Source: Ostrinia nubilalis (lineage: Eukaryota > Arthropoda > Insecta > Lepidoptera > Crambidae). Taken from it: 64,000 nucleotides of DNA. The position numbers were made by a program, and so were the translations under genes. The DNA lies in NCBI RefSeq assembly GCF_963855985.1, contig NC_087096.1:15004001-15068000 (forward strand). Direction: 5' to 3'. Positions 39,651 to 52,400 of the stretch are shown here, piece by piece. Below the pieces are notes generated by a model that had not been told where the DNA came from, made no database searches, and saw nothing but the letters and a program-made list of their open reading frames with translations. The first letter of the stretch is position 1, and each line of letters opens with the position of its first letter.

Positions 39651-40421
39651 AATAATAATAATAAAATCATTTATTTGCAAGAACATGGTTACAGATGGGT
39701 GTTAATTTAATAAATTCCAGCATATTCTGTCGCATGCGACGTGCAAAAGTTCTTGAAAAGGTAAGATGGTGGTATAGTTATGATTACTTATGCTGTACTG
39801 TAAGCAGTCTCTACAACTATTTACACAGACGACCGAGGTACCGACATAATAATAATATTATCGAAACCTCTGGGCTCAAAGGGCGCAAAGGACATAATAT
39901 TGCTGAAAATGAGTTTTATACGGTTTTACTCAGAATTTAATTCTCTGTCGATCTATAATATATTTTTTGTCACAATTTTGGGTAAACATAAATGGTCTTA
40001 AAACTAGTGTAAATAGAGCGTATTTAAATATTTCAAATATTATGTAGAGATACCATAATTTATCATATCTACCTGCTGTGATTTGTGTGTATCATCTGCT
40101 TTATCATTATAAAGGGACTATTGTTTAGTAGAACGACCCTATCGGCTAATATGGGTCGCTGGGCGCTTTGGTTTTTTATTTGGTCCACGTGTTTTTTCTA
40201 ACTCGCTCTTTGTGTTTTTTTGGGCAGTCAAACTGTAGATCCTGACTACTCAATGATATAATATCATTGTGACTACTGCTAAAGAATTGCAGCAATGGTA
40301 ATAAGAGGAAGGTAATAGGAGTCCGGATTAATGTGTTAAAGCGATAGTACAGTAGTTTACGTCGAATCGAGGGTTTAAATAAAGGACAAATAATATTTTG
40401 TGTTATAAAAGTAAAAAATAT

Positions 40422-40700
40422 TGGTGAACGTGGATGACTTTTAGCTTTCTCCGATTAGTGCTTTGCTGTTATAAATGCGGGCTTATACGGTTTATTGGTA
40501 TTGTGATTGCGTCTAATTTAACTCTATAATAGTGTCAAATTCAATTCACGTCCAATAAGGGTCAAGTCCAACCTCAGGATGTAGTGTCAGAATACTGGTG
40601 AACGTAAGTGACTTAGCTTTCTCCGATAAGCGTTTTGCTCATAAAAATGCGGGCTTATACGCGGTTATTGGGATTGTGATTGCTTCTAACTCTATAATGC
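40422..40700 (+). repeat. Two-copy direct repeat, period ~177 bp
   Basis: ggtgaacgt(g/a)..gactt..agctttctccgat...aaatgcgggcttatacg...attgtgattgc.tct aligns at about 40422-40535 and 40599-40697, with small gaps. No open frame spans it. The function is unknown. Confidence 0.65.
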
Positions 40701-41239
40701 TTTTAAAAGCACGCCTATAAGCGCCAATCTGAAATCCCTTTAGTGCTTTCAAAAGGTCGTTATTTCTCGAGCGTCAAGTAATTCCAAATAATACTTAAGT
40801 AATTAATATTTTTGGAATACACCAAAACCAAAGTGTAAATACCTACTCGTACCTACAAGCCAAGCCCAGTCTTAAAAGTAACTCGAAGATAATTACTACA
40901 AGTAAGACTCGTATTGCTCGTATCGCGAACTTCAGACGTTTTCAGACCCCTGATTTATTGGGGATTATTGCAGATCCCGTTTTAATGTATTTTGATTTAT
41001 TGCATCGCGGAGGGGCGCGAGTGGGCCCCTAATTACCCACTGAAACTGATATAAATTGTGGGAGCATCTGCTAGGTGTGTACTTCGATTTTTCGAAGTCA
41101 ATCTCTCACTAGGATCGACGTCGTTACTTACATTATTCACAAGTTAAGAACACTTGTGTAAATTAGGCTTAAGGTTATAAGCAACAAGTGAGTATCGCTT
41201 CATTCCTATGTTACTTGAGATGTGACTGGTGTTACTTAG

Positions 41240-41356
41240 GCACAGTTGCACTACCTAACTTTGACCGTAACTTAGACGATAACCGGTGCTTTTTGTATGG
41301 AGTGTCAGATTTTTGACGTTTTTCAATGTTAAAGTAAGATGGTGCAACCCAGCCTT
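41240..41356. mobile_element. MITE with GTTGCAC.../...GTGCAAC ends
   Basis: ggcacagttgcactacctaac and taagatggtgcaacccagcc are inverted ends around 115 bp. The relatives are at 24668-25240. Confidence 0.65.
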
Positions 41357-41576
41357 AGTATCTCTACCTTACTTCATTATCTCTTTCTTTCTATTCGATA
41401 TTGTGTATGACAGATATTTAATTAAAAATCTTGACGTATTAATTTCAATTTCTAGCTACTCTTATGTAAATATATTTCTTTCTCACTTAATCACGATTCG
41501 GGCAGTCGACTATTAACATCGATTTTGAAATATCTAGTTTTGCCACTAAAATAAATCAAGAAATCCAAATATTTAC

Positions 41577-43205
41577 TTTATTTCTCAACATAAACGTTAC
41601 ATAGATACAACAACAAACATGAACTTAAATATAAATGCAACGATTATTCGTAACAGAAGGAACAATAAATAAATTTCACATATAGAAACTAACAATTTCT
41701 GTATACATAACTTTGGTCGTAATAAAAAACATAGCATAATCGTTCCCCAGGTCAGGAATATTTTCAGTATCGTTCAGAAATTCTAAAAATATTTAACCAA
41801 TAAATCTGAATTGATATAAAATCAGAAAATAGAGGCACGGACAAGTCTTAATCGAAACTTAAATAAGTAATAGATAAGAACGACTTTTCTTTGTGGATTT
41901 GCTCGGCCACGCTCATTTTGACGGTTCGTTTAGTTAAAGAACTCTTTTTTTTTATCAACACAATTTCAGCTTCAAAAACAAATTCAGCTTACATTTTATT
42001 TTATCAACACAATGATACAATCATATTTTTTACATATTCTTATTGTCTATAAGAAGAAAGACGCTATTATCAGACTCTTTTTTGCATCTCTTTCATTCCT
42101 TCTCTCTTTCTCACACTCTACATAATAGCCAAAAATCATCAGTCTTTCCCATAATTTGACAACTGCTTTTTAACTAAATGAATAATAACAAAAAGAACTC
42201 TAAATAACCTTCAATAATATAGAATTTAAAACAATAACGGCAAAAAATTCACCTCTCGCTCACTCATAGCAGTGTGCGAGCGAGAGCAAGTATCACGAAT
42301 GCAAGGACGTTTATTCTAAGCATATAGCTTTTTTTTTTCACTTTATTAGGGTAAAAAAACAATGTTGAATACAATGTACTAGGAATAATAAAGCTTTTTT
42401 TGAATTATACTTTTTATCTACCAATAAATTTTAATATGTACTATCGGCAACAGTGTTAACTGCCCATTGCCAGTCATGTCATTTCGTTCTCTCGCAAAAA
42501 ATCACCATTTGATTAGAGCGAGAGCAAAAATGGAAATGGATAGTTAACAGTGTGGCCGTTTGTACCAATCACAAACGATCAGGAGGCGTAGTGTGAGTTT
42601 ACGTCAAATGCATTCGATGTTAGACTGCGTAAAAAAGCGACATTAAATGTATGACGGATTGTACAGCGCCCCTAGCGGAAACTTTCAAGAACTAAAATTT
42701 TCTCGTTACTTTTGAGTTGCATCCTACTCTACAGTGGCGCCATCCTGGTGAGTTCAAATGCGATAGTCCTCCTACCGCTTCAGCGCTACTGACTAATCTA
42801 ACGATTGCCCTCATTAAATCATGATGAGTAGACTCTTACAAACCATCAGTTCACTGCACGTTATTATTCCACAAGTACAAATTGTTCGACGGACTGACGC
42901 TCGGTTCCGAATTGCTTTTGGCTTCGGCTGCCTTCACGAGATCCGATATCCTGGTCATGATGGGGCTCACGTATGTCTTCATTCACTCTTCGGAACTTCG
43001 CTGGCCGATGACAGCGCTAAAATGGAGGGCTATCATTTTTATACTTAACAGTTGGCACTACTGTCGATTGACATGAGCCTACTCTACAGTGGCGCCATCC
43101 TGATGAGTTCAAATGCGATAGTCCTCCTACCGCTTCAGCGCTACTGTCTAATCTAACGATTGCCCTCATTAAATCATGATGAGTAGACCCTTACAAACCA
43201 TAAAT
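41577..43205 (-). other. Possible Hexd 3' UTR and downstream region
   Basis: AT-rich sequence after the Hexd stop. A canonical AATAAA on the minus strand lies at 41577-41582 and is followed by T-rich DNA, a plausible poly(A) site. Nearer signals are not excluded. The region includes the broken exon copy at 42846-43008. Confidence 0.3.
42846..43008 (-). pseudogene. Broken tandem copy of the last Hexd exon
   Basis: Homology to 43206-43363 covers the stop codon and most of exon 11. The surrounding repeat unit (42723-43008 versus 43078-43363, offset 355 bp) also includes 3' flank. The Trp codon in SSEEWMKTYV has become TGA (42983-42985), and the copy ends before the splice acceptor. It cannot be used as an exon. 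Confidence 0.92.
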
Positions 43206-43422
43206 TCACTGCACGTTATTATTCCACAAGTACAAATTGTTCGACGGACTGACGCTCGGTTCGGAATTACTTCTGGCTTCGGCTTCCTTCACGAGATCCG
43301 ATATCCTGATCATGATGGGGCTCACGTATGTCTTCATCCACTCCTCTGAGCTTCGCTTGCCGGTGATGGTACTGATGCCAAGGGCTAGATCTGATTGGAG
43401 AGCAGCTAGTTCTGTCATGAAC
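43206..43422 (-). CDS. Hexd: Hexd exon 11 (stop codon)
   Basis: 217 bases, FMTELAALQSDLALGIS to YLWNNNVQ and TGA. EEWMKTYVSPIMIRISDL matches the C-terminal helix of the family. A broken copy of this exon lies 355 bp downstream. Confidence 0.94.
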
Positions 43423-46400
43423 CTGAAATTAATTAAGGACTCTATTGTAAAATCACATAACATTCAATGTTAGTCATGGATTTCTGTCTTGTGAACGGTG
43501 TGAAGATTAATATTTTACGTCATCCTTGCCTTAAATTGAATTAAATTTTACGATTTCATCTATTATTTTGTATAACTTCAATAGTCCATCAACTCAAGGG
43601 GATCAACAAAACATAGCTTGTAAGCTACGTATTGTTGGATCTCTCTCTCTTTTCACGTTTGGTAGCAGACTGTATCCATTAGCAGACTGCAACTAAACGC
43701 CCTTGGAGCTCAGAACTTTCGAAGTTCAATAAAAACTGTGAGCACATTATTAGGTACTTTAACCAAAATCGAAAAAGTGCCGAAGACAAAAAAAAAAACT
43801 TGAAAACGTCATAAAAAGTCATTTAATGGACTTACATACTAGCTCACTAGTTGGCGCCACTGCTGGAGAGAGAAAGGAACTTACTCTATAATAGAGCCAT
43901 GTAGTTAACGCAAAAACAATAGCACTCATTAAACAGTGGTTTCATTCAAGTCCCACCTACAATAATAAAATTGTCGACAGTAAATATCGTTGCTATTCCA
44001 ACGAAATAAGAAATAATTACAATGGAATAACTACTTACTGCCTCGCGGCCGATGCGATGCGTACCACTTTATAAGGATTGGTATAGTTGTTCTCAATCTG
44101 CCAAGGGTTAAACCACGATCCCACACTGAAACAATAATAAATATATTACCTACATATTATTATATCCATTATGAGTCCTTCATCTGTGGGGTTAATGTGC
44201 ATATTTCCTACGCAAGGTGACATAAGTTTTTTTTTCTCTTAATATGAGTATTTCAATAGAATCAGAATAAAATTTTATCACAGCGTGTACTAATGACAAC
44301 GTTTTATCGGTCTCATATAACATCAGTGTTATTTCTTTAGTGGCGCTCACAGAGGCAGAACTGTCTCACTCATGCTTGACCACGGGAAGTATCTCAGTCA
44401 GCTTTGATCATATCATGCATTCAATCTCATCATCATCATCAACAGCCATTTACAGTCCACTGCTGGACTGTGAGCCTCCTCCACTATAGTGGAGGGTTTT
44501 GCCATAATTCCCAAGCCAAGCGGCAGGCGGGTTGGAGACCGCAGTTTAAAAGATTGATGTTTTTCAGAGAGCGTTGCTGCCCGTTCTCTATTTGATGTGT
44601 AGTCCCTAAGTCTATTAATAAAGTCTATTAAGTCTATTAGTCTATACGCATTAAATCTATGCATTTCAAAATACAAATTAAAACCGCTAAGGTACGTATA
44701 ACAGAACGAAGCTACAAACTCGATTCAATTTCAACCATACATAGCTTTTGGTATGTTTAATTTCAATATTTCAATATGTATGTATTTACAAAAAAAAAGT
44801 ATTTAAGTATGTTTATATCCGTTGTCTAGTACCCATAGTACAAGCTTTGCTTAGTTTGGGACTAGAAGCGCAGTGTAAAATGTCCAAGGATATTTATTAT
44901 TATTTATTTATTTATTATTAATCTACAACCTCCGCGGACCTGCGAAACATCTGTTTCACTCGCAAGCTTGCAATCTACTACATCAGGTGTTGCTATGTGT
45001 CTCAATGTCTCTGTGTAAAACATATCTCAGTCAGTACTTGATTAAGACTAATCTACGCTGAAGTTTCAATCGAGTTGTAAGCATCATTTCAAAATACAAC
45101 CTAAAACTAAGGTGCGTATAACAGAACGAAGCTAAGACTCGATTCAATTTCAACTATACATTGCTATTTATAGGCTTAATTTCAATATCAGAATCTAAAA
45201 CTGAAATCAAATCGAGTTTGAAGCGTAGTTTCGTAATACGTACCTACCCGTGTTAACTTACACCTCTCCATTGAGAAACTGGTTGGCATGTTCCTTCAGA
45301 ACCGCAAACTTGTGGAGAGTAGTCGCAAACTGCATGCCTGGCCAAGACGAAGGGGGTAGGGTCTCGTACATTATGTTATCTGTAAAGTATATTTGTTTAT
45401 GTTAAAGGTTTATTAATCACATTGAAATCAATTAATAGTCAAATCTACAACATTTATAAATAACTAGCTTTTGCCCGCGGCTTCACCCGCGTGAAATTTA
45501 GTCTGTCACAGATCGTCCTAAATTATAGCCTATATATTATTCTTGGTTATAAATAATAATACTGTAGTTTCATCAAAATCCATTTAGTAGTTTTTGCGTG
45601 AAAGAGTAACAAACGTTCACACAAACTTTCGCATTTATAATATTAGTAGGATTTCAAACTAGTGTACTCACAAACTAGTGTATTTCTATAAGTTTTTCAA
45701 GATTACAATATATTTTGTGACTAACAGAATCTTTAGAATCAGCAATCAGGCATTGGATTATTGTTGAATGAAAACGTAGGAGATCTTTCTTTATTTCTTT
45801 CTAGATCTTTCTTTCTTAATTAATTGTATAAATTGAAATTGCTTCATGATATTTGCATGCAATATGTAATTGGCTGAGTAGGATATTGAGCTTTTTCCTG
45901 TATTCCATCTGATTCTGTACCTGTACCCTACTTAATGGCAAATAAAATGTTTGAGTTTATTTGTTTGGGCATTCCTTGGTGGGAGGCTTATGTCCAGCAG
46001 TTTATTGCTATTAATATAATTAGTAGCTTAAGGTGTTTTAATACCATAGACTAAAATAATGATATTTGAAATGATATGTAACTTACCAATAGGCACATCT
46101 TCAGGTTTGGTCAGCAAACTGAGGCAACTGACCAGACTCGGCATTGCTACCGGCAGCAGTTCGCATAGCGTGGCATAGTGGTCATACCTAATAAACAAAG
46201 TCATTAAATTATCCATTAAATTATCAATGTAACCTTGTTGGTGATCAAATAAATAAATTATCGTAGTTTTTCAAATAGGCTGAGGCGACAGCATGTCGGT
46301 TTAAATGGATTTTTATTAGAAAATCGCACCTTTTACAGTTAAATAAGTTGCTACAATGTTAGCTTGATGTTCGTTTGTTCGTTCGTTTCAGCCAAAAGAC

Positions 46401-49400
46401 GTCCACTGCTGGACAAAGGCCTTCCCCAAGGATTTCCACAAAGACCGGTCCTGCGCCAATCGCATCCAGGCACCTCCCGTGACCGCGATCGTCGGTCCAC
46501 CTAGTGGGAGGTCTGCCCACGCTACGTCTTCCGGCTCGTGGTCGCCACTTCGGTCGAACTTTCCTGCCCCAGCGGCCATCGGCTCTACAAGTTATGTGCC
46601 CCGCCCACTGCCACTTGGTTTTATCAATTCTGCGAGCTATGTCCGTCACTTTGGTTCTTCTCCTAGAGGTACTGAACAAAGGCCTCCCCCAAGGATTTTG
46701 AACTATTTTATTTATTTACAAAGCCTGGTCCGTGAGCACGTAGAATTTTGTCCAATAACCCCAAGCTACCCATCCTTATCGCTCGCGCGTAATTATGTTG
46801 CTGTCGCGCTCGCACAGTCACTGCGGGCGCCCGTCGCACAGTCGCGACAGCAATATAATTACGCGCGAGCGATAAGGATGGGTAGCTTGGGGTCATTGGA
46901 CAAAATTCTACGTGCTCACGGACCAGGCTTTAGTGTAAATTACCTAGACCAGCCAGTGAGTATGATGCCAGCGAACACGGTGCCCGGAGCGTTGTGTTTG
47001 ATCTCGTTGAGCCAAGCTTCGTTGTTGCTCACATAGCGGTACGTGGAGGCCAATATCTGACAACAAAACATAAATATTACCATCAAACATAATGGTAGAA
47101 AGATATGAAAGATAAGATAAATTACTATAATTACATTTTTCTGTGTCCTGTTAATGATAATAATCATAATCATAATCATAATCATTTATTTGCAATTAAA
47201 CATGGTATATAAAGATGTTAGGTACAGATAAACTAGGATTTCGAATTCAGGAGGATAGAATGTCCTCTCTGATTCGATATAGTATTTTTTTTTGTATTCT
47301 TGGTACAAAATTGGACTAAAAAAATACAAGCGTTTAAACTTTGCATAGAAATAGCTGAATGTGACATCATATGACACGCGCCCATAGTAACTCATTGGGA
47401 TTCTGCGTGTTGTTCTAACATGTCAAGTGACGTCACGAGATATCTAATGTCTATATCTGGCGAATTTTTGAAGATTTTTGAGACAGAAAAGCACAAAAAT
47501 TAAATAATTTGACAATGTAGTAGCCTTGCGCTACTGAAATGTGAAAAACAAAAAACATTTCATATTCCCTTTACCTATTCTAGTAAGTACTTACATCTAA
47601 CCAGTATTTTGTCCATATCTAGATAGTATCTCAGTACATCTTACAAGTATTCAGTCTACGTTTACGTAGAATGTTTATTCAATTATAATATGACTGCGAT
47701 TGATCTGACATTATTTAAGTGAAAATTCTTTTTTATGTAAATGAAATTTGATAAGTTTGATTTATAATTTTGCATGCCAAAAGGTGGAAGATGGAGATAC
47801 TAAAAAACTTGTAACACCTACAGTATGTAAACCCATGTTCACAAATAAAAATGATTTGATTTGATCGCTGGATGCAGGCCGCTACCAACCGTGCGATGTG
47901 GAAATCATTGGGGGGGCCTATGTTCAGCAGTGGACGTCCTGTGGCTTAAATGATGATGATGATGATGATCACTTTCCATCAGGTGAGATGCAGGACAAGA
48001 GCTTCCTCGTTGTTCCTCGTTGTGGATAAAATAAAGTATCTCACCTGGTTAGCCCCACTGGCGCCTTTGAAGGCCGACGCGGCCCACACCCTCGGGAACA
48101 ACTGGCTGTAGACATTCCAGCGGGGAGCGCCGATGTGAAACACTTCCTTGGGGCTGTAGTCCCAGATCACTGGCTGGACCTTGCTGCCTAGGTCGTACCC
48201 TGGAAATATGTGAGAAGCTTGTATCAGCCTCATCATTTCAGCCATAGGACGTCCACTGCTGAACACAGACCTCCCCAATGATTTCCACAATGGTGGCGGC
48301 CTGCATCCAGCGCCTAGTTATTGTCACAAGCTTGTGACAATTAATTTAAAAACAGCATCTTTCCTAGATAATATTTTTTGGCAAAGTCGGATTAAAAAGA
48401 TGTCACGCCCATTCGTTTTAATTAAAAGATGTCCACTTCTGGACAAAAGCTCCAAAGATTTCTACAACGACCGGTCCTTCGCTGCCCGCATCCAGACCCT
48501 TCCACAGAACAAGAATCACCGCCAGTTTTAATAAAAATCTAATGAAAGAAAGAAAGTATTTATTTGATGCGAGTATTAAAAGAACTAGCTCTTTCCTATG
48601 TAGATACAGTCCTTGTATCCATCCGTGTATTATCTGGTACCCATAATTTGTACTGCTTTGCTTGGTTTAAGTCGTGTACGAGTACGTGTGACATACGAAA
48701 AAGCACGACCCTCTCAATTTTCAAGGCATTTTAAGAGGAATGATGTCTGCGCCTTTTACAAAATCTACGAGAACGCTGAACCAGTTCTACAGAGCTAGGT
48801 AGGTTTTAGATGATAAAAATACTCACTCAACAGAATATCCGTCTTGATCCCTCGCAACATGTCATCCCACATTAATATAGTGATATTCGGTCGTATGCTC
48901 CGTACATAGTTGGCCACTGCTAGGATGTGGTCCAGGTATAGGACAGCGGTTCCGTCGACGTCGCCTGCTATCCTGCTCTGGCAGTCTGGGCACACTCCGA
49001 GATGCCATATCTGGAGTTAGACAAATTACTATGTTACTTACTACTAGTGTTCCCGGGGCCTATAGGCTTTTAGGCTTAAAATTAAGCCTATTTAGTTCTT
49101 TTTTTGGCCATGATAGACTACTAGGCTTTTAAAAGGCTACTCATTATAAAAAGCCTATAGGTTTACAAAAAAACCTATAGGCCTAAATAGCCTTTTAGGC
49201 TTTATTTCCCACTAAAGTCTTTTTCGAGTAGTAGGCTTATTATAAGGCTATAGCCATTATTCAGGTTATGGCTTAGTATGAATTAAACAAGTATTTTTGT
49301 ATTGCATTTATTTTTAAATTAAATAAAAACGAATATTATTTGAAATTGGAAATAATTAAGTACCTAATTGTTATACATTATTATTATCATATATTTCTAG

Positions 49401-52400
49401 GATCCCATCATCAGATCCTGACTTGGTGACAATGGGACCACCTCAGAAGTGTACCCTATCGAACAAAAAAAGAATTTTGAAAATCGTTCCACAATTGACG
49501 GAGTAATCGGTGAACATACATAGAAAAAAAAATACATACAGTCGAACATATAACCTCCTTCTTTTTTGAAGTCGGTTAAAAATAAATATTCATATACATA
49601 TTCATTTATTGCATCCTGTTGTACAATTAGGTGTTTACAAATAAATAAAATAGACCTAGCCTAAAGGACGAAAAATCTTTATAGGTTTTTAGCCTTTTAG
49701 CCTTTTTGTAGGCTAGGCGCAATATGCGCCTAGCCTACAAAAAGGCTAAAAGCCTATAGTCATCGGGTAGACAAAAAAAGGCTATGAAAAAGGCCTAGCC
49801 TAAAGGCCTAAAAGACCTTTTTAGGCTTTTTTCCCGCTGTAGCCCCTAATTCATAGGCTAGCCTTAAAAAAAAGCCTAAAAGCCTATAGGCCTCGGGAAC
49901 ACTACTTACTACAGCCCGGTATGATATGTCTGCCAGAGTCTATCGCGCGTTTCACTACACAGAGTAATAAGATTAAGAAATCATTATGATTTTTAAAGAA
50001 TGAAAGAATATTTATCTATTAACTAGCTTTTGGACAAAGTGGACGTCATTTGGCTGAAACGAACGAACGAACGAACTAGCTTTTGCCCGCGGCTTCACCC
50101 ATATAAATTTCATGTATAGAATTATAGCCTTTATGTTATTCTGAGTTATAAACTACTAATAATACTGTAATATTTCATCAAAATCCGTTCAGTAGTTTTT
50201 GCGTGAAAGAGTAACAAACATCCAGACATCCAAACTTTCGCATTTATAATATTAAGTAGGAAGTAGGATTTAGTACAAACACAACTACAACTAGATACAT
50301 GTAAAATGAAAAGAACTAGTTAATAAGACAAGTTAATCTTGTAGGTATTCATTTGGTAAGCGATTTGGGCGTGAGCAATTCCTTCGCCTTACATGAATTG
50401 GAATGGATTGGCTTGAATTGACATTTGCCAGTCACATGGTTGTACAGGAATCATTTAATCCAATTTTTACTTCAAATTATTTCAACTAATACAGGAAAGC
50501 CAAAAGTAAACACATAAAACCCTTACCTCATCGGCCCCAATGTGTACATATTCCGCGTCCGGCTGAGCGTTCAAGGCCTGTTCAACCATAGCGGTCACCA
50601 ACGGCAGGGAATCCGGCTTGCACGGACACAGGCAGGCTGGGGACTCGTGGAGTTCCCGCAGCTTCGCAAACTTGGGGTGTTTGAGCACAAACTCCAGGTG
50701 GCTGAAGGTTTGGATCAGTTGAATCTGGAGCGGTTTTTGTTATTCTATTAAGGGTGGATTCGACCAAACAAGAGTAAATATTAATCTCAGAATAAATCTT
50801 CACTCAATCAATTTCACAGTTATACCAAGAGTTATTCTCGGATAAAAGTTTGGTCGATACGGGCCTAAGTTAGCTAACTAGAGCAGACGATGACTAAATT
50901 TAAGCTAAAATACTGGTATCTTATTGTCTTGTGTATACCTGTCATCGGCATACATACTACTAATAAGGACACTTTAAAAAAAGTTGTTTTGTATTATCTT
51001 GTATGTTAAGTTGTTGGCATCCTAATTAAGATAAAATAAAAATCTTAAAAAATTATATTTTATGTAGACTGTAGGTACAGACAACAGGTCAACATAAGGG
51101 CATTTTGTTTTGCAACAAATATTTATAATGTAATGTGCTATCAACTGTATGTTTTCCTGCTCATACCACAGAATAATAATAAGTACTACGTACAGAAGTT
51201 TTACTTCGCGAAGGTATTTAAAAAAATGTATGCTCAATGTCATTAACAATATGGTGTAATTTAGCCTGTCTCAAGAGTCAAGCACCATTTTGTTGACAAA
51301 CGTCAGTGATCGGCACTACGCCGAAGCTATAGGGCTGACTTCGGTAAAATGATGTGACGTGAGGTGCCAAACTGCGGAAAATGGCGGTGTCTTGAGGCAA
51401 TTAAAAAAAGTACATTCTGTGTTTTTATTATTATTTAGGCAGTTAAATACTGCACAGTATTTAGTACACCATTTTCTTTATTTTCTTCCATCATACTCAA
51501 GAATATGCGTGCGTGAGTCAATGTTCGCTCGTATGTGAGGCCTTGTCGAATAGTATCCTGTAGGTGGGCCATCGTGCGTGTTTTGTTTTCGATGTAAACT
51601 CGCGGAGATGAACAGGCCTGCTCATACTGAAGAATACGCTCACATCAATACTTTATTTATTATTTTAGCTTTAAAAATCCACAATTATTACAGTTTATTT
51701 AAAATTAATTATTTCTCTTGATTGTGGCCCCACTTGGGTAAAAGACTCCTCCACATCAATACTTATGAATATGTATATTTTAAAGACTGTTTAACACTTG
51801 AAAAGGAGGCTGAAAGTAGTGTCCGAGTTTCTTGCACTGCTTCTTCTCAGCACTGGCCCATTTATTTTCCCGAAGCAGAGGTAAGTTTAATACTGGGACG
51901 TATAAAAGCCTATTTGCAAAAATATATGAGTTTTATGAGTTTTTTTTATACGAATCAGGATCATATTTACTTACAGGTAATAAACCATTTGCTTTGATGA
52001 AATTAAATATGTGCTGCACTTCTTCCGGTTTATAGACTCCGTCTCCTCCACTATTCCCGTGACTGCCAATATCTGCCAGCTCACCCTCATAGGGGAATGT
52101 GTCTTCCCATTCAATCAACACCCCGGTACCACCGCATGACTTTATGATTAGCAATACCTGAAGAAAAGAACAGTTTTAAAAAAAACCAGGCTAAAACTGC
52201 AATTCAAGCTATGTTCTTCTACATGAAGCATAACTAAGTTTTAGTAAAAGTAATATTTCTTAAGGTATACCTTTTCTAAGAAGTCAATCTTGGGTGGAGC
52301 TCCTTTGAGATCCAAATGCACAACCCTGATGAACAAACAGTTGAGAAATGAAAAATTAAAAGAACTTTATTTTCTACTGCCTACAGGCCTGTCCCTGTTA

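Noticed and set aside
46479..47036. 185-codon plus ORF
   Set aside because: It spans a retroposon fragment, the palindromic MITE and the antisense of Hexd exon 7. It is a shadow frame.
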